Notes under the pieces: model-generated | The model's database searches: none | The model's input: only the letters and a program-made list of their open reading frames with translations | Told to the model about the DNA's origin: nothing | Assembly (NCBI GenBank): GCA_033816765.1 | Contig: CM066292.1 | Coordinates: forward strand, 1,674,001 to 1,738,000 | Origin: Nothopassalora personata | Taxonomy: Eukaryota > Ascomycota > Dothideomycetes > Mycosphaerellales > Mycosphaerellaceae | Reading direction: 5' to 3' | Length of the DNA: 64,000 bases | Part shown: piece after piece, positions 22,623-33,646 of the stretch | Layout: each line of letters starts with the position of its first letter | Numbering within the stretch: position 1 is the stretch's first letter | Position numbers and translations under genes: made by a program

Positions 22623-25155
22623 TCGACGATAGCCTCAAGCGCCAACGAAAAAGATGGTGCACTGCGGCATCGACTGAAGAAACTCGAAGTTGCTCAACCA
22701 GAAGCGGGCAACTATGCCATTGACCGATACACATCGCCAGGTAGGGTGAGACTGCATAAGTATGAAACAGGTCATTGACACAATACATAGATTTAATGCC
22801 GTTGACCAAAGACCGAAGGACTTGGGGGACTTGGGACTTCGTCTCTTTTTGGTCAACCGGAAGTAGGCAGTGAATGCATTGCCAGTCCGGCGAATCATCC
22901 CCTAACGGTGAATAGGCTTCGGCATCTACAACTACTCAACTGGCTCGGCCTTGATCGCCTTCGGTCTCAGCGGGAAACAGGCACTAGCAGCAGGGATCTT
23001 CTCTCCAATCGCACTCGCCGCCCTCTGTGTCCTTTGCAGCGTACGTCCACAGGATGCCTTTGTCTCTCAAAACGTCCTACTGACGAGTCTCTCATACAGT
23101 GGCAAGGCGCAACCCACCACATCTGCTACAATGTTGCCGCACGATGCTCCTTCGGCATGAGAGGTACCTATTTTCCAATCCTCATCCGTGTGATACCAGG
23201 AATCGTCTGGAACGGCATCGAGGGCTGGTGGGGCGCACAAGCAGTATCGACCTGCATTGGGACGTGGTCTCTAGAGTGGGCAAACTGGTCGCATCCACTG
23301 GCGGGTGGTACGATGGAGCTGAAGGATTTTATCGGATACATCATCTACAACGTGATCTGTGAGTGTGAGAAGGGTCCTGCCGACGGATCAGAAGCTGACA
23401 TGTGCTGCAGACATGTTTGTCATATGGCTGCCTCCCGAGAAGTTGAAGACGCCGTTCTTGGTCTCTTTCATCGGCTTCACGATGACAGTGTTCGGTAAGT
23501 GAAGAGACGCTGTACTGCCAAATTTTTTGCTAATACATAACGGCAGGCATTTTGATCTGGTCGGTTCACCACGCCGGAGGTACAGCTGGACCATACTTTG
23601 CGCGTGACTACAAGACCGACGACGTCTTGGCCAATTCCCTCGGTGAGTATCGACAGTGCATCTGAAACGAGCGCTCTGACTAACGCTTCCACAGCATGGG
23701 CTGTAGTATATGGTGCCACATCTGTGCTCGGGAACATGGGTACAGTCACCTTGGGACAAGCCAATTGGACCAGATTGGGGAAAGTCTCGATCCAAATATC
23801 AATGACTACGCAGGTCATCGCTCTATCAATCATGACCTATACTAGCTGTAGGTATTGAAGTGCGAATTCTGTTGATAAGGACGGACTGACAACAGACAGT
23901 CGCCCTAGGAATTATCGCTACATCTGCCGCAAGTCAAACATTGGGCAAAGCATACTGGCAGCCATACCTACTTCTCAGAGCGATACAGAAATATCACAAC
24001 AATTCAAGCTCGTCAAGGGCAGGAGTGTGAGTAGAGTTTCATCCACCAGCTTCACCCGCACTAACACTATCAGGTTCTTCGCATCTGCCGTGTGCGCCTG
24101 GGCACAAATCTGCGTCAACGTCATTCTCAACTCCACCGCGGTCTCAATGGACATGCAGGCTTATGCACCAAGGTGGCTAAACATCAGAAGAGGGTGAGCA
24201 TGACTGCGGCCACCAGAAAAAACCAACGTGACTGAATTCTGACAGTGCATACATCATCGCATTTATTGGCATTGCCACCAATCCGTGGGCTCTGACTGTG
24301 AATGCCAAGACCTTCATTGCCGTGTTGAACGGGTGAGTGTTAATCACCGCTTTCAGTCTTCGGAGGAATACGAGCTCACCCCTGGTGCCACAGATTCGGG
24401 ATCTTCTATGGACCATGCTCTGGTATCGTGAGTGCGATGGCTATCGATCCATTGAATCTATGATCGCTGACCTCTGGGACTTTCCATGATAGCATGTCAC
24501 TGACTTCTGGCTTGTTCGTAAGCGACTGGTCAAAAGTAAGGACAATCAAGCGCACAGGCTGTACCATGCTGACGAATTCGTAGTGGACGACCTGTATCGC
24601 GGGTATAGCGATTCCATCTACTGGTTCTGCAAGGGCTTCAACCTTCGTGCCTTTGCCGCGTTCATCCTTGCCGTCTGGCCAGCGATGCCTGGGTATATTA
24701 GTGAGTGTGCCTGAGTAGCCTGGTCTTGAGATCTTACTAACATCCATTGAAGTGGGAGTCTCGAATCTAGACAAATCGCCAAATGACTGGATGAAGTTGA
24801 GCCGCTTGGGCTTCCTCACTGGTACACTCTGACTGACACACCCTGCGTGGCTTCTACTAATCTTCTCTTAGGCTTCTTCATCTCCTCAATCATCTACTAC
24901 TCGCTCTGCAGGTTATTTCCTCCGTGTGGCATCGGAGAAGGCACGTACAGACACGATGAGAACCAACTCATTCTTCCTACCGCATATCGTCAAGACGTCC
25001 CTACGCAAGGGGAATACTCTGATGCGATGTCAGGTGATGTCGCACCAATCGTCATCGATGGCCAAGCCGGGAGTGAGAAGCACCCATCGGTGGATCACGA
25101 TGCAGGACATTTGGACAGGAAGAAAGGCGACGTCATCACAGTACTGAAATCGTGA
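22623..25155 (+). CDS. NCS1 nucleobase/allantoin-type permease
   Basis: Membrane symporter of the nucleobase-cation-symport-1 family, which takes up uracil, allantoin, cytosine, thiamine-type or hydantoin substrates across the plasma membrane. The substrate cannot be read here. Fifteen exons can be joined: 22623-22740, 22791-22862, 22916-23040, 23100-23358, 23411-23494, 23547-23642, 23695-23847, 23900-24026, 24074-24193, 24246-24332, 24394-24427, 24493-24535, 24584-24700, 24753-24821 and 24872-25155. Introns are about 50-65 bp GT-AG. The sum is 1,788 nt, divisible by three, ending in TGA. Family landmarks in order are DLMPLTKDRRTWGTWDF, SFGIYNYSTGSAL, GIEGWWGAQAV, GNMGTVTLGQANWTRL, NVILNSTAVSMDMQAY, TNPWALTVNAKTF and YGPCSGIHVTDFWLVRKR, then a hydrophilic tail. 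No ATG lies in the first open stretch after the TAA at 22,620, so the start is in an unseen upstream exon or lost. Confidence 0.88.
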
Positions 25156-26520
25156 GGGCTTTGATAATGCGTACCTGCTGACAACATTGACGAAGTCGGA
25201 GAGTCTGTGCTGCGCATCGCTGAATCTCAGTGCTCACATCAAGATGCGGAATGATTTGCAAACAGACCGAAAAGCTTTGGCGTTCATTGTTCTGCGCCGC
25301 CACTTATGGAAAGATCACATGTCCGAAGAACCACATGTCGAGCCCTATTGTATATCCATCCAAATCATACATAGAGTTTGCAAGCCACAAAGCTAAACCA
25401 TAACAATGCTCTGTCACATGTCAGTGAAGTTGTGGATGTGTCTGCCTGCAAACATGTTCCAGATCTAGGTAGATCATTCATTTGATACCACTGATTGGAA
25501 GCGCAGTCTCCGAAGATGGCCGCACCGCACTGGCTTGTACCTCTCACGAAGCTTACAAGCTCCACCAATGCGACCACTTTCGACTTGGTTGGACACGGGG
25601 CGAGACGAGACGATAGTGTCGTTGATCCCGAGGCTGTGCGCGTGGCTCAATGTAGCAAGAAATCGGCAGTGATTCAGTGGGAGAAGAAGTCCGAAGTGGC
25701 TGTGCGATTGATGAAGTCGCATCGTCTCCGTGCAAGGTAGTCGAATACACTCCGACTATCCTCCAGACACTGTATTCGACCGCGATGAGACTGACTGCAT
25801 GCCGACCGGATCCGAATCCTTCGACATCAGGACATGAGGGCAGAATCCACATGCTACCGTCTGGCCTGCTTTCTGCGCTGGGTCACTTGAACTGAAGACC
25901 TTTATGAAAGACACTCCGCGGGCGTGTGCTTCGCAATGCATCGATCAGGGTGCATCATGCCCCATTTTCAAGACGACATTTGGGTCGCAATCCTTTCCAT
26001 GTGTGTCGTCCTGGGGTAGTGAACTCTTCCTTCATGTCAAATCTGAGGCAAGCCTAAGCTATCCGTGGTAACAGGAACGTCTGCGCGCGACGAGGTGCCA
26101 TGAAATAATATTGACAAAAAGATAACTTGAAGGATAGCGAACGGTACCTTCACACTCACAGAACGAAGCGAAGCTTCGTGGCGTAGGGCTGAGAGGGCGA
26201 ACTATCAAGGATGCAGCGACTAGACATCATACTTTCCTCTACGCCGCAATGCACTATGGAGCAATAGAAGTTTCAACTTGGAAACCTCAAAACGATCGAT
26301 AAAGACTCGAAAAAAGTGCTACTCGACACAGCCTTACTACCCTTTCGCACAAGACTAAGCACACTCCGCCCCTCGAGCAGACTACAATCAGATCCAGAAT
26401 CACCGTATCAACACCGACTCCCACCATACAGCCCTCACAACCTCTCCTCAACGCCAAAGACCCCAACTTATCCTCGCCTGAATCAAAGGCCGCCTTATAA
26501 AACTATATCCCACCTCCATC
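25156..26520. other. Intergenic, no supported gene
   Basis: Several overlapping open frames (for example 25,495-25,740 plus and 25,553-25,852 minus) look like chance. From about 26,300 to 26,520 the plus strand becomes C/T- and CA-rich with a CTTATAAAACTATA box at about 26,494-26,507. This resembles a fungal promoter and leader placed just before the ATG at 26,529. Confidence 0.45.
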
Positions 26521-26528
26521 ACCAAACA

Positions 26529-26880
26529 TGAACAACAGCAAACGACCCGACCGCACTCCATACCTCAACCCCTACAATACCGAGCAAGCCTAGCGTATAG
26601 CGGTCCAAAAAGAACAAGGGAGGGAGAGATATGCTTACGTCGCGATTGGTCTTGCACGAACGATTACGATCCCGAACACGAACAACATTATCAAGAGTGC
26701 CCGGCTTGTATCGTTCGTAAGGGAATCTGTCTAGAGATTAAATAGATCTTATAGATTCTTAGCGACCATCTTAAGGAATTGGAAGTGAGGGCATCCATCG
26801 AGGGCCTCCCACGCTGCGGGGACTCTTATACCCCGGGATAGCTCAAAGGGCGTCGGCATACGCACTCGCAGAATACTCGC
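26529..26880 (+). pseudogene. Broken small Cys-containing protein gene
   Basis: An ATG in good context (CCAAACATGA) follows a TATA-like box and opens 'MNNSKRPDRTPYLNPYNTEQ', but meets TAG after about 21 codons. A shifted frame then reads 'CLRRDWSCTNDYDPEHEQH' and 'CPACIVRKGIC', with five Cys suggesting a metal-binding module. It runs on through two further TAG codons to about 26,880. The combination of a promoter-like lead-in, coherent peptide text, stops and a frame change suggests a decayed gene. I do not recognise the family. Confidence 0.4.
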
Positions 26881-28067
26881 AGAATTTGTTGGGTAAAGAG
26901 GCTTGCACCAAAACCCTTCCTCCTGGACTCGGCACCCAGCAGGCCCTTGTTACGCGTGGGCTATGAGTTCTGCGGTCTGCGCGAACGAGGGATTGGGTGC
27001 GTCTTCGGGCGCGAAGGAGAATGAGAAGGAGGGAGTACTATAGTAGAGGGGAAGTTTCAGCATGGTGGTGGTGGTGGTGGTGGTAAGTGGGTAAGTGCCG
27101 GCTCGGGAAGATGTCACTTTGTGGGTGGGGATATGGCGCTTGCGGAGGCAGTCCGTTAAAACGAGTTCGCAGAACTAATAAAAATTCGACTAGAAAAGAT
27201 TGAGGCGGGGAATGATATTACAATGCTCGTAGAGCAGAGCCATGATAGTCGGAAGTAGAAGTACGGAGGAAGGAGGAGCGTAAGAGGAGTGAGGTATTGG
27301 CGAGCATGGCGAGGAAAAAGAAGGGTGTTGACTCGTTCGGTATTGCCAGAGTATAGTGTGTGGCTTAGTAGACATTGTCATGCGGCAGAAAATGCCGCAT
27401 ATTTGTTTCGAGGACTCGTGGGAGTGATGCGACAGAGCCTCCATGAAATGACATGCCGTTCTTGGTCGCGGAACATCTCATGCGAGACGATCTGCACTCG
27501 ATGTAGGACGCAGGATGTGATGGCACTCCGTGAACTTCGGTGAAGAAAAGATTCCTCGACGTCGAATTCGCCACGAACGAAGATCCCCTCGATGGCGCTG
27601 AGCGCATCGCAGCCGACAACGCCGCACAGACGAAGGTTCCTGATCTCTTGTAAGTCGTGATTCCGCGGGCGGGACACGCCGCTCACCAGCTGCGTCTCAT
27701 GAGAATCGCGCATCCGCCCATGTCATGAGGACAGTGCTGGATCGAACACCAGATCGGTGAAGATATGCTTCTCCCTCGTGGAATGGAAGAGGGCGTCCTC
27801 GTGGGTACTGCGACGAATGCGATTCGCACGACAAGGGAGGTGGTCCTACAGTCGATGCGGATGGTCGGGGTGACTGGCAGTGCTGGCATGGCAAGCGGAG
27901 AGACTCTAGGGCAGACTGGGGCAAGACTCACGAGCTGGCGAATAAAATGTTTCGCTAGGCGCTGGCCGGTCTTTATGCGGTGTCCAGTCGTAGTTGCAAA
28001 CTCAAAGTGCCAGTCGCGAAGCTCCTCCAATGCCTTTTGTACCCTCTGTCGGCCCATCGTGATACCA
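26881..28067. other. Intergenic with GGT microsatellite
   Basis: A run of seven GGT units occurs at about 27,064-27,084. Minus-strand open frames at 27,365-28,057 overlap each other, have no recognisable domains and lie 3' of the GT15 gene, so they are treated as chance or 3'-UTR. Confidence 0.45.
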
Positions 28068-29437
28068 TCATGCTGCTGCGCTCGTGCTCCATTCGTTGCC
28101 GATGTATTTGAACCAGTTCGGTCGGCAGTCTTCCTTGTTCAACCAGTCGGCCCCGTCGAAGAACTTGCCGGCTTGGCACCTCTTACACTTTGGTGAGTTG
28201 GGGCAGTTGTAGTAGGGGATATGGCGGTAGCCGATATCCTTGAACCAGTGGATCTTGCTGCTGTCCTCGAACAGTCCCAGCGCAATGGCGTGGACTGGCG
28301 CGTCTCCCCATCGCTCGTAGAAGAAGCCACCGGCTCGGTCCAGGTGGGCGAAGTAGGCCTCGTAGACCGGGGACCTCCAGAAGCTCAGGTCGGCAATCTC
28401 GAAGTTGGACCAGAAGTGGCAGGTGCTGTATCCGCCGGCCTCCAGGTGGTGGGATGGTCTCCGCTCCTTGTCCGTCAGCCAGGCCATGGCGTTGTTGGGA
28501 GCCAGCAGCTTCTGGTGGTCGTCGCTGGCCAAGAACTTGAGCGTTTCCGGCCACAGTCCCGGGATGGACTGCGGGGCATCGTAGATGTTGATGGTGAAGC
28601 CGTACGTCTTGTTGTGGTCGCGCATGTAGCGGAAGACATCATAGTCGACGTCGCAGTAGAAGTCGACGTGGGGCTCGACGCGCCAGTAGTACTGCACGTC
28701 CTGCAGGGCGGGGTGGTGATAGAACAGGCCGCTGTTCCACCGGCACATCTGGTGGTAGGACTTCATGCTGGCGTATTGAATGTTCAGCTCTTGCAGGATC
28801 TCGGCGCTCTCGGCCATCAGATCGGCGTTGATCCACGAGGGAACGTCCCAGTGCTCTTTCGGGATCAGCTCGTATCGACATTCGGCTTTCGTGTTCGCTC
28901 GCGTGGCCTGCTTGAACTCTTCGGTGAAGGGCTCGTCGTTGAAGAAGGTCCACGGGTAGTTGAATTTGTGGTTCCACGTGGCTTCGAGCTGCTGCATGCT
29001 GCCCACAATCTGCTCGAGCTCGCTGTTGCGGACGAGCGACAGGAGCGTGGCGTTGATGCGATCCGAGTTTGGGTTGTCGGCATCGTAGTTGTTGCCGTGG
29101 ACGCGGTGCAAGGGTTCGGGAGGTTCGCCCGTGGCTGGGTGGACGGTCAGCAAGCAGTAGTACATCTCTCTCACCCGCTCCGGGAGCAGTGTCTCGTCTT
29201 ACGATCCAAGTTCGGATCTCGCGCCATGTCCGCCATCTTCTCCTTGTAGCCGCCCGGTGCGTGGATGCCGCCACTCGCACTGGGACTTCGCGTCATCTGA
29301 TACACCAGAAAGACGAACAGCAGCATCGTGGCTCCCGCGAGCATTCGAATTGGCTTCGGCATGCCCATTCTGGATGTTGGGCCGGTGCCGGTGCCGACGC
29401 CGACCTGCACACACGGCAGACTGTCACCCATCATCAC
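28068..29437 (-). CDS. GT15 alpha-1,2-mannosyltransferase (Kre2/Mnt1/Ktr type)
   Basis: Golgi type II membrane enzyme of the GT15 family, which transfers mannose from GDP-mannose during N- and O-glycan elongation of cell-wall proteins. Exon 1 is 29437-29203, the intron is 29202-29135 (GTAAGA...CCCAG, with a GCTGAC branch-like site), and exon 2 is 29134-28068. The splice restores the family phrase DPNLD-PTGEPPEPL. Two in-frame ATGs fit: 29,437 and, by similarity, MPKP at 29,362, which gives 408 aa. The MPKP start places a signal anchor (residues about 8-22, 'LAGATMLLFVFLVY') right at the N-terminus. Catalytic-domain landmarks are ATLLSLVRNSELE, FNYPWTFFNDEPF, YYWRVEPHVDFYCDVDYDVF, CHFWSNFEIADL (with the family's catalytic Glu) and FFYERWGDAPVHAIA. 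The 3' end has CPNSPKCKRCQ and EDCRPNWF, both typical of this subgroup. It is divergently transcribed from the GCP5 gene. Confidence 0.95.
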
Positions 29438-29712
29438 GACGTCGTGTGAAGCGGAAGCGGAAGCGGCTGCTGCCTGATAAGAAGAAACAAAGTCGTGGGT
29501 TGCTCCTTCCTTGCCGGATATCGGATATCGCGAAAAAGCACGCGCCTCCTTCTGCCAGGGGTTACGTCAGCCACCGCCGCTTGATTAGCACTGCTTCAAA
29601 TTTTGATTCATCTCGTACGCCGTAGTTCGCGTCTATAACGCAACGCGTTCACCACTTCGGGCGACATGCATCGACGTGACCACAACAACAACAATGTCCC
29701 CATCCAGCGAAC
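29438..29712. promoter_or_regulatory. Divergent promoter between GT15 and GCP5
   Basis: 275 bp separate the two start codons. No TATA box is obvious. The sequence has CGGAAGCGGAAGCGG repeats near 29,450 and a CACAACAACAACAATGTCC leader before the GCP5 ATG. Shared regulation is inferred only from the arrangement. Confidence 0.5.
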
Positions 29713-32151
29713 ATGGCTCACGCCGCGACTCTGAATGGGCTCGCAGAAGGCCTCGTCACCGCCATCACAGGCAAGAAGCCCGCTGATGCGGCATTTACCC
29801 GGCTCAAAGATCGCGCAGTGGGAGGCCTACGAGACGCGAGCCATGCTCGCACGAATCAGTTCGCCATCCAGTCCCAATACGAAGGAATGCTGGAGAAGTT
29901 TGCCGTTCTCAACCGCCAAGATCTGGCAGATGCCCTGCAGGAGCGCCTGGATGAGCTTCCAGCGCGGTCGCGATGGCTGCCCGAGCTTTTATCCTTACTG
30001 CTTGAGCTGTCCGACAGGCCAGCGGTGAACACTAATCTGGAAGACCTCGATGGCTCGGATGAGTCTGCTGATAGTACGCCTGGCCTCACGTGGGAACAGA
30101 TCCTGGCTGATGATCCACTTGACGAGCCTGGCATCTGGGACCATGTCGATCATGCTGCTCACTCCAGTGAGGATGACTTCGAAGATGATTTCGCCTCAGA
30201 ACCCACCATCTCGACCACTGCGACCTCACTGGACCAAGATGATGATCCCAGTGCCATCGCAAGACTGCACATTGAAAAGATCGACCTCAATGCACTCACG
30301 GAAGTGCAAGAAGCACGCAACGTCTGGAAGCCCGATACCGACAGGCATGCGCCACAGATTATCTCCGAGCTTGCTCTGATCCGTGAGATCCTGTCAATGA
30401 CACATGGCCTCCCGACTGACCTGTTTGACGTGGACGAAGCAGGCCGTGTCGTGGTTCGGCAAAGCATGGGCCTGAGTGAGACAAGTACCAAGGTCTTGCT
30501 TGATGTACTCCATCAGGCATGTCAAACGGGGACGGCCCTGAACTTTCTACGCGGGTGGAAACCCAGCCACTTGGATCTGGCGTACATGCAGACCGTGCAC
30601 GCTGCAATCGAGAGACTGCTCTCCAAGCTCGGTGTACAGCTGAGTGCTATCGAACAGAATTTTGCACAGCCATCGTCAGACACAGTCGTGAGCATTGCAC
30701 AGGTGCAGACCCAGATCAGCGAGGCGGCTGGTCCGCTCGTCAAGTCGTCGTCAATCGCCAGAAGTTCTGCTCAAGCCGCCGGGACTGGGGCTCAATTCGC
30801 ACTGCTCGACTCTCTATACACGCAGACATGTATTGCTCAGATGGCGAGTGATCAGACGGCTTTCGAAGCGTTCGCCGGCATCTTTCTGGACGGTCTGAGG
30901 ACATATCTGCGCTCTGTTGCCATCTGGATAAAGTCGGGAGCGGTCGATGCACAATCATCGAGCAGCTTCTTTGTCTCCGATGCCAAGGAGTCGTGTCAAC
31001 CTGAAGATCTGTGGCATGGTCGTTTTGAGACGCGATATCGATCCGAAGGCAAGGTTTATGCTCCGCAATGTATGCAGCCATTCGCAAAGGACATCTTTTC
31101 ACTTGGCAAGAGTCGAGCATTCTTACATGAGCTCGAGCAGCGCGACGGTGAGGTGCGATCCATGTTCAGCGTTTCATCACTTCTACCAGACTTCACGCCC
31201 CTGCTGGAGCAATGCCGGGCGGAGTCATTCATGCTGTTCCCACAATTGCTGGACGATATGCTCGGAACCTGGATCACAGACATGACCACTGATTGCACGC
31301 CCTTGCTGAGGTCGAAGCTGGTCCAGGATCACAACTTGCTCCGCGCACTAGAGAGCCTGCCCTTGGTGTACTTCTCCGCAGATGGCGCTCGCTTTCAGGA
31401 CTTCGCCCGAGCTCTATTCAATCGGATGAGACGTAACCAGCGCTCATGGGCGGATACTTTCATCCTTACAGAGTCGGCACACGACACAATCGGCAGCGCC
31501 CCGGGGGTCTCCTCGGAGCACATGCAGATCGTCTTATCAGGGGACCATATGAAGCAGTCCGCCGCAGGCCCCATTCTTCAAAGGCTCTCATCGGTGAGCA
31601 TAACTTACGCAATGGCTTGGCCGGTACAGAACATCACCAGATCTGCCACTTCTTCTGTGCACTCGAAAGTCTTCACGCTGTTGCTGCAAGTCAACTACGC
31701 TCGCAGCATCTTGCAGTCCGCTTTCTTTCAGCTGCGTGCCGCTGAAGCTGCGTCCGCAACACTTCGGACCGTGCGACAACGGCTACTTTGCTTCAACAAC
31801 ATCTTGCACGATCACATCACCACCACGGCAGCGATCATTCACAGCGATATGATGCGGCGCATGCAGAATGCTACGGACGTTGACGCGATGGTAGCCGTAT
31901 GGGCGGAGTATGAGAAGAGGTTGCAAACGGGGCTGTTATTGACGTCCAGCATGGCTCCTGTTCGAGATTCAATCCTCGATATCCTTGCCATGAGCGAGCT
32001 CCTGACGATTGGACGAAGTGCGGACTTGCAAAACCAGCTTGAGAAGAACTTACCGTTCCTCGTTGCCGGGACAAGAGCTGTTAGCCGGGTTGGCGGAGAG
32101 CCTATGCTTGGGGTGCTAGCTGAGAGACTGGATTGGATGGCACATTCCTGA
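29713..32151 (+). CDS. Gamma-tubulin complex component 5 (Spc97/Spc98 family)
   Basis: Single-exon 812-aa protein. Family members assemble with gamma-tubulin into the ring complex that nucleates microtubules at spindle pole bodies. A short helical N-terminus is followed by an acidic linker ('SSEDDFEDDFASEP', about residues 150-165). The GRIP-type N-terminal half starts near residue 220 ('ELALIREILSMTHGLPTDLF'), and the gamma-tubulin-binding C-terminal half contains 'SITYAMAWPVQNI' and 'VFTLLLQVNYARSIL'. The spacing and the short SWIM-poor N-terminus fit fungal GCP5 better than GCP2-4 or GCP6, although GCP4/GCP6-like is the alternative. The start ATG follows an AACAACAATGTCC leader with an ATG 22 bp upstream in another frame. 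The protein is close to the usual size for fungal GCP5-like proteins. Confidence 0.85.
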   Translation: MAHAATLNGLAEGLVTAITGKKPADAAFTRLKDRAVGGLRDASHARTNQFAIQSQYEGMLEKFAVLNRQDLADALQERLDELPARSRWLPELLSLLLELSDRPAVNTNLEDLDGSDESADSTPGLTWEQILADDPLDEPGIWDHVDHAAHSSEDDFEDDFASEPTISTTATSLDQDDDPSAIARLHIEKIDLNALTEVQEARNVWKPDTDRHAPQIISELALIREILSMTHGLPTDLFDVDEAGRVVVRQSMGLSETSTKVLLDVLHQACQTGTALNFLRGWKPSHLDLAYMQTVHAAIERLLSKLGVQLSAIEQNFAQPSSDTVVSIAQVQTQISEAAGPLVKSSSIARSSAQAAGTGAQFALLDSLYTQTCIAQMASDQTAFEAFAGIFLDGLRTYLRSVAIWIKSGAVDAQSSSSFFVSDAKESCQPEDLWHGRFETRYRSEGKVYAPQCMQPFAKDIFSLGKSRAFLHELEQRDGEVRSMFSVSSLLPDFTPLLEQCRAESFMLFPQLLDDMLGTWITDMTTDCTPLLRSKLVQDHNLLRALESLPLVYFSADGARFQDFARALFNRMRRNQRSWADTFILTESAHDTIGSAPGVSSEHMQIVLSGDHMKQSAAGPILQRLSSVSITYAMAWPVQNITRSATSSVHSKVFTLLLQVNYARSILQSAFFQLRAAEAASATLRTVRQRLLCFNNILHDHITTTAAIIHSDMMRRMQNATDVDAMVAVWAEYEKRLQTGLLLTSSMAPVRDSILDILAMSELLTIGRSADLQNQLEKNLPFLVAGTRAVSRVGGEPMLGVLAERLDWMAHS

Positions 32152-32752
32152 CTTGTTCAAGGCTGCGTATGATTCAAGTGCAATGTCGTGCTACTACAGT
32201 CGCCTTAGAGCTCCCACGCTCCTCTTCACAAAACCATAGAACATCGCCGTACCCCAAACGCCCAAAGCAAAGATATCGCACCCCTCGATTCAGAGCCTCA
32301 CTCCACGCTTATACTACCCAAACAAAGACCTCCTCACTCCTCGACGTCGAGACGAGACTTCTTCAACTCATTCTCCCTCCATGTGCCTGACCTTCGCACT
32401 GCTGTACCGACAACAGTGGCATTCGCTATCGCGGCAGTAGCTAGCTGTTCAAATGGGAAATTCGGTGATATCGCCAAATTCTGGCACGGAGTCGTACAAT
32501 AACAGACTAGTGATCTGTCTCGAGGCTCGGCCGCTCAGCATCTTCGTACAGTACCACCACAATCTGTGGCGTCCTCCACACTTACAGCGCAGCCATTCCT
32601 CAGCCATGCCCACTTACTCACAAACATCTCTCTCGGAGTCTCTCCATCCGCCTCGTCGTAGTAGTAAAACCCGGTCGAAGCTCTTCTCCTCCGCAAAGAT
32701 CGCTATCGAACCTCTGCTTCGTCGTACTCTGTCTTGATTGCCCCGGCTTTAG
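32152..32752. other. Intergenic, possible unrecognised exon
   Basis: No long gene is present. On the minus strand, about 32,720-32,640 and then about 32,560-32,510 can be joined by a GTGAGT...CACAG pair into a short peptide ending at a stop near 32,505. It has no recognisable domain, so I do not call it. Confidence 0.3.
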
Positions 32753-33646
32753 CTAGCTAGCTCGACAATCGGGAGTGGGGGAGATGCTAGATACATATAT
32801 ATTCTTTCGCATAAGGCAGAATCGCACCCACTCGAAAAGAACAAAGCTCTCTCGACACGTCGTCTCCAACAGTCGTCCCCCCCCCCCTTTCTCCCCGGGG
32901 ACTTCCCACACCAGGACCGCGATGGCCCCATTCCAATCCAATCTATATGCCCACCCCCATGCCCCCCACGGATCCAGCTCCCATTGCGCCGAAGGGGAAG
33001 GAGGAGTTCTCGATTCCCGAATGAAGTCTTGGTGGTAGACGGTCGAGGCTTTCTGTAGAAATGGTGGGAGCGGGATTTCTAAGAGATAGATGTAACATGT
33101 CGAGCTCCGAGGTGCAGAGGGTGTTGAAGTGGAGTGGGAAGGGTCCGTAAGGGGCTTGAGTCTTTGGCGGGGAAATTCTCTGAGGGCGATCGAGGTCGGA
33201 GGCGGGATGGGGGTTTGATTTGATGGTTTTTGCGTAGACTGCCTTACAGAGGGTGAGTATTCTGTAATCAGGCTGCTCCACAACGTCGTGGGTGTGATCG
33301 TGTATGCTATCGTTTCCTTTGCCGCTTTGGTGGTTGGACTGTACCGTTCGAATCTGCGGCCGAACCAGGGCACACGATATGGCCCGAGGCGACGGTCGGT
33401 GAAGGGAGAGGGGGTAGAATTTTGTGTAGTGGAAAGTAATGGGTGGGTGTAGATTTCACGACGAAGTTGTGCAGGGAGATCTCTGAAGTGTAGTGAAGAC
33501 TTTTCCCGTTCTTGCTCCCACCAGTTCTGCTGGACGTGCCGATCCGACCGGCGGGAGCCTTGAGGGAGATGAGGTAAGGTAGTCTGCGAAGTTGACCCAG
33601 GTGTTGTCGATCTTGCAGAGATGGAGGCTCGGAAGGGCTTCGCCAC
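32753..33646 (-). CDS. Hypothetical protein with 2EXR/F-box-like motif
   Basis: A 297-codon single open frame. Near residue 52 it reads 'LHFRDLPAQLRREIYTH', which matches the pattern FxxLPxELRxxIY seen at the start of fungal 2EXR and F-box-like domains. The rest is Pro/Ser/Thr-rich, then a C-terminal part with several Trp ('WELDPWGAWGWAYRLDWN'). Overlapping open frames on the same strand (33,307-33,756, and 33,674 downward) also have protein-like text ('TWVNFADYL'), so introns or another frame upstream of 33,646 are possible and the start is uncertain. The function is unknown. 2EXR proteins are lineage-expanded in fungi and mostly uncharacterised. Confidence 0.45.
   Translation of the reverse strand: MAKPFRASISARSTTPGSTSQTTLPHLPQGSRRSDRHVQQNWWEQEREKSSLHFRDLPAQLRREIYTHPLLSTTQNSTPSPFTDRRLGPYRVPWFGRRFERYSPTTKAAKETIAYTITPTTLWSSLITEYSPSVRQSTQKPSNQTPIPPPTSIALREFPRQRLKPLTDPSHSTSTPSAPRSSTCYIYLLEIPLPPFLQKASTVYHQDFIRESRTPPSPSAQWELDPWGAWGWAYRLDWNGAIAVLVWEVPGEKGGGGRLLETTCRESFVLFEWVRFCLMRKNIYVSSISPTPDCRAS

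Noticed and set aside
27365..28057. Overlapping 111-124 codon minus-strand frames 3' of GT15
   Set aside because: Mutually overlapping, low-complexity text and no recognisable motif. Probably 3'-UTR or intergenic.
28221..29249. 342-codon plus-strand open frame and a 213-codon minus frame overlapping the GT15 gene
   Set aside because: They are shadows of the GT15 coding sequence in other frames, with Val/Gly/Arg-biased text and no domain.
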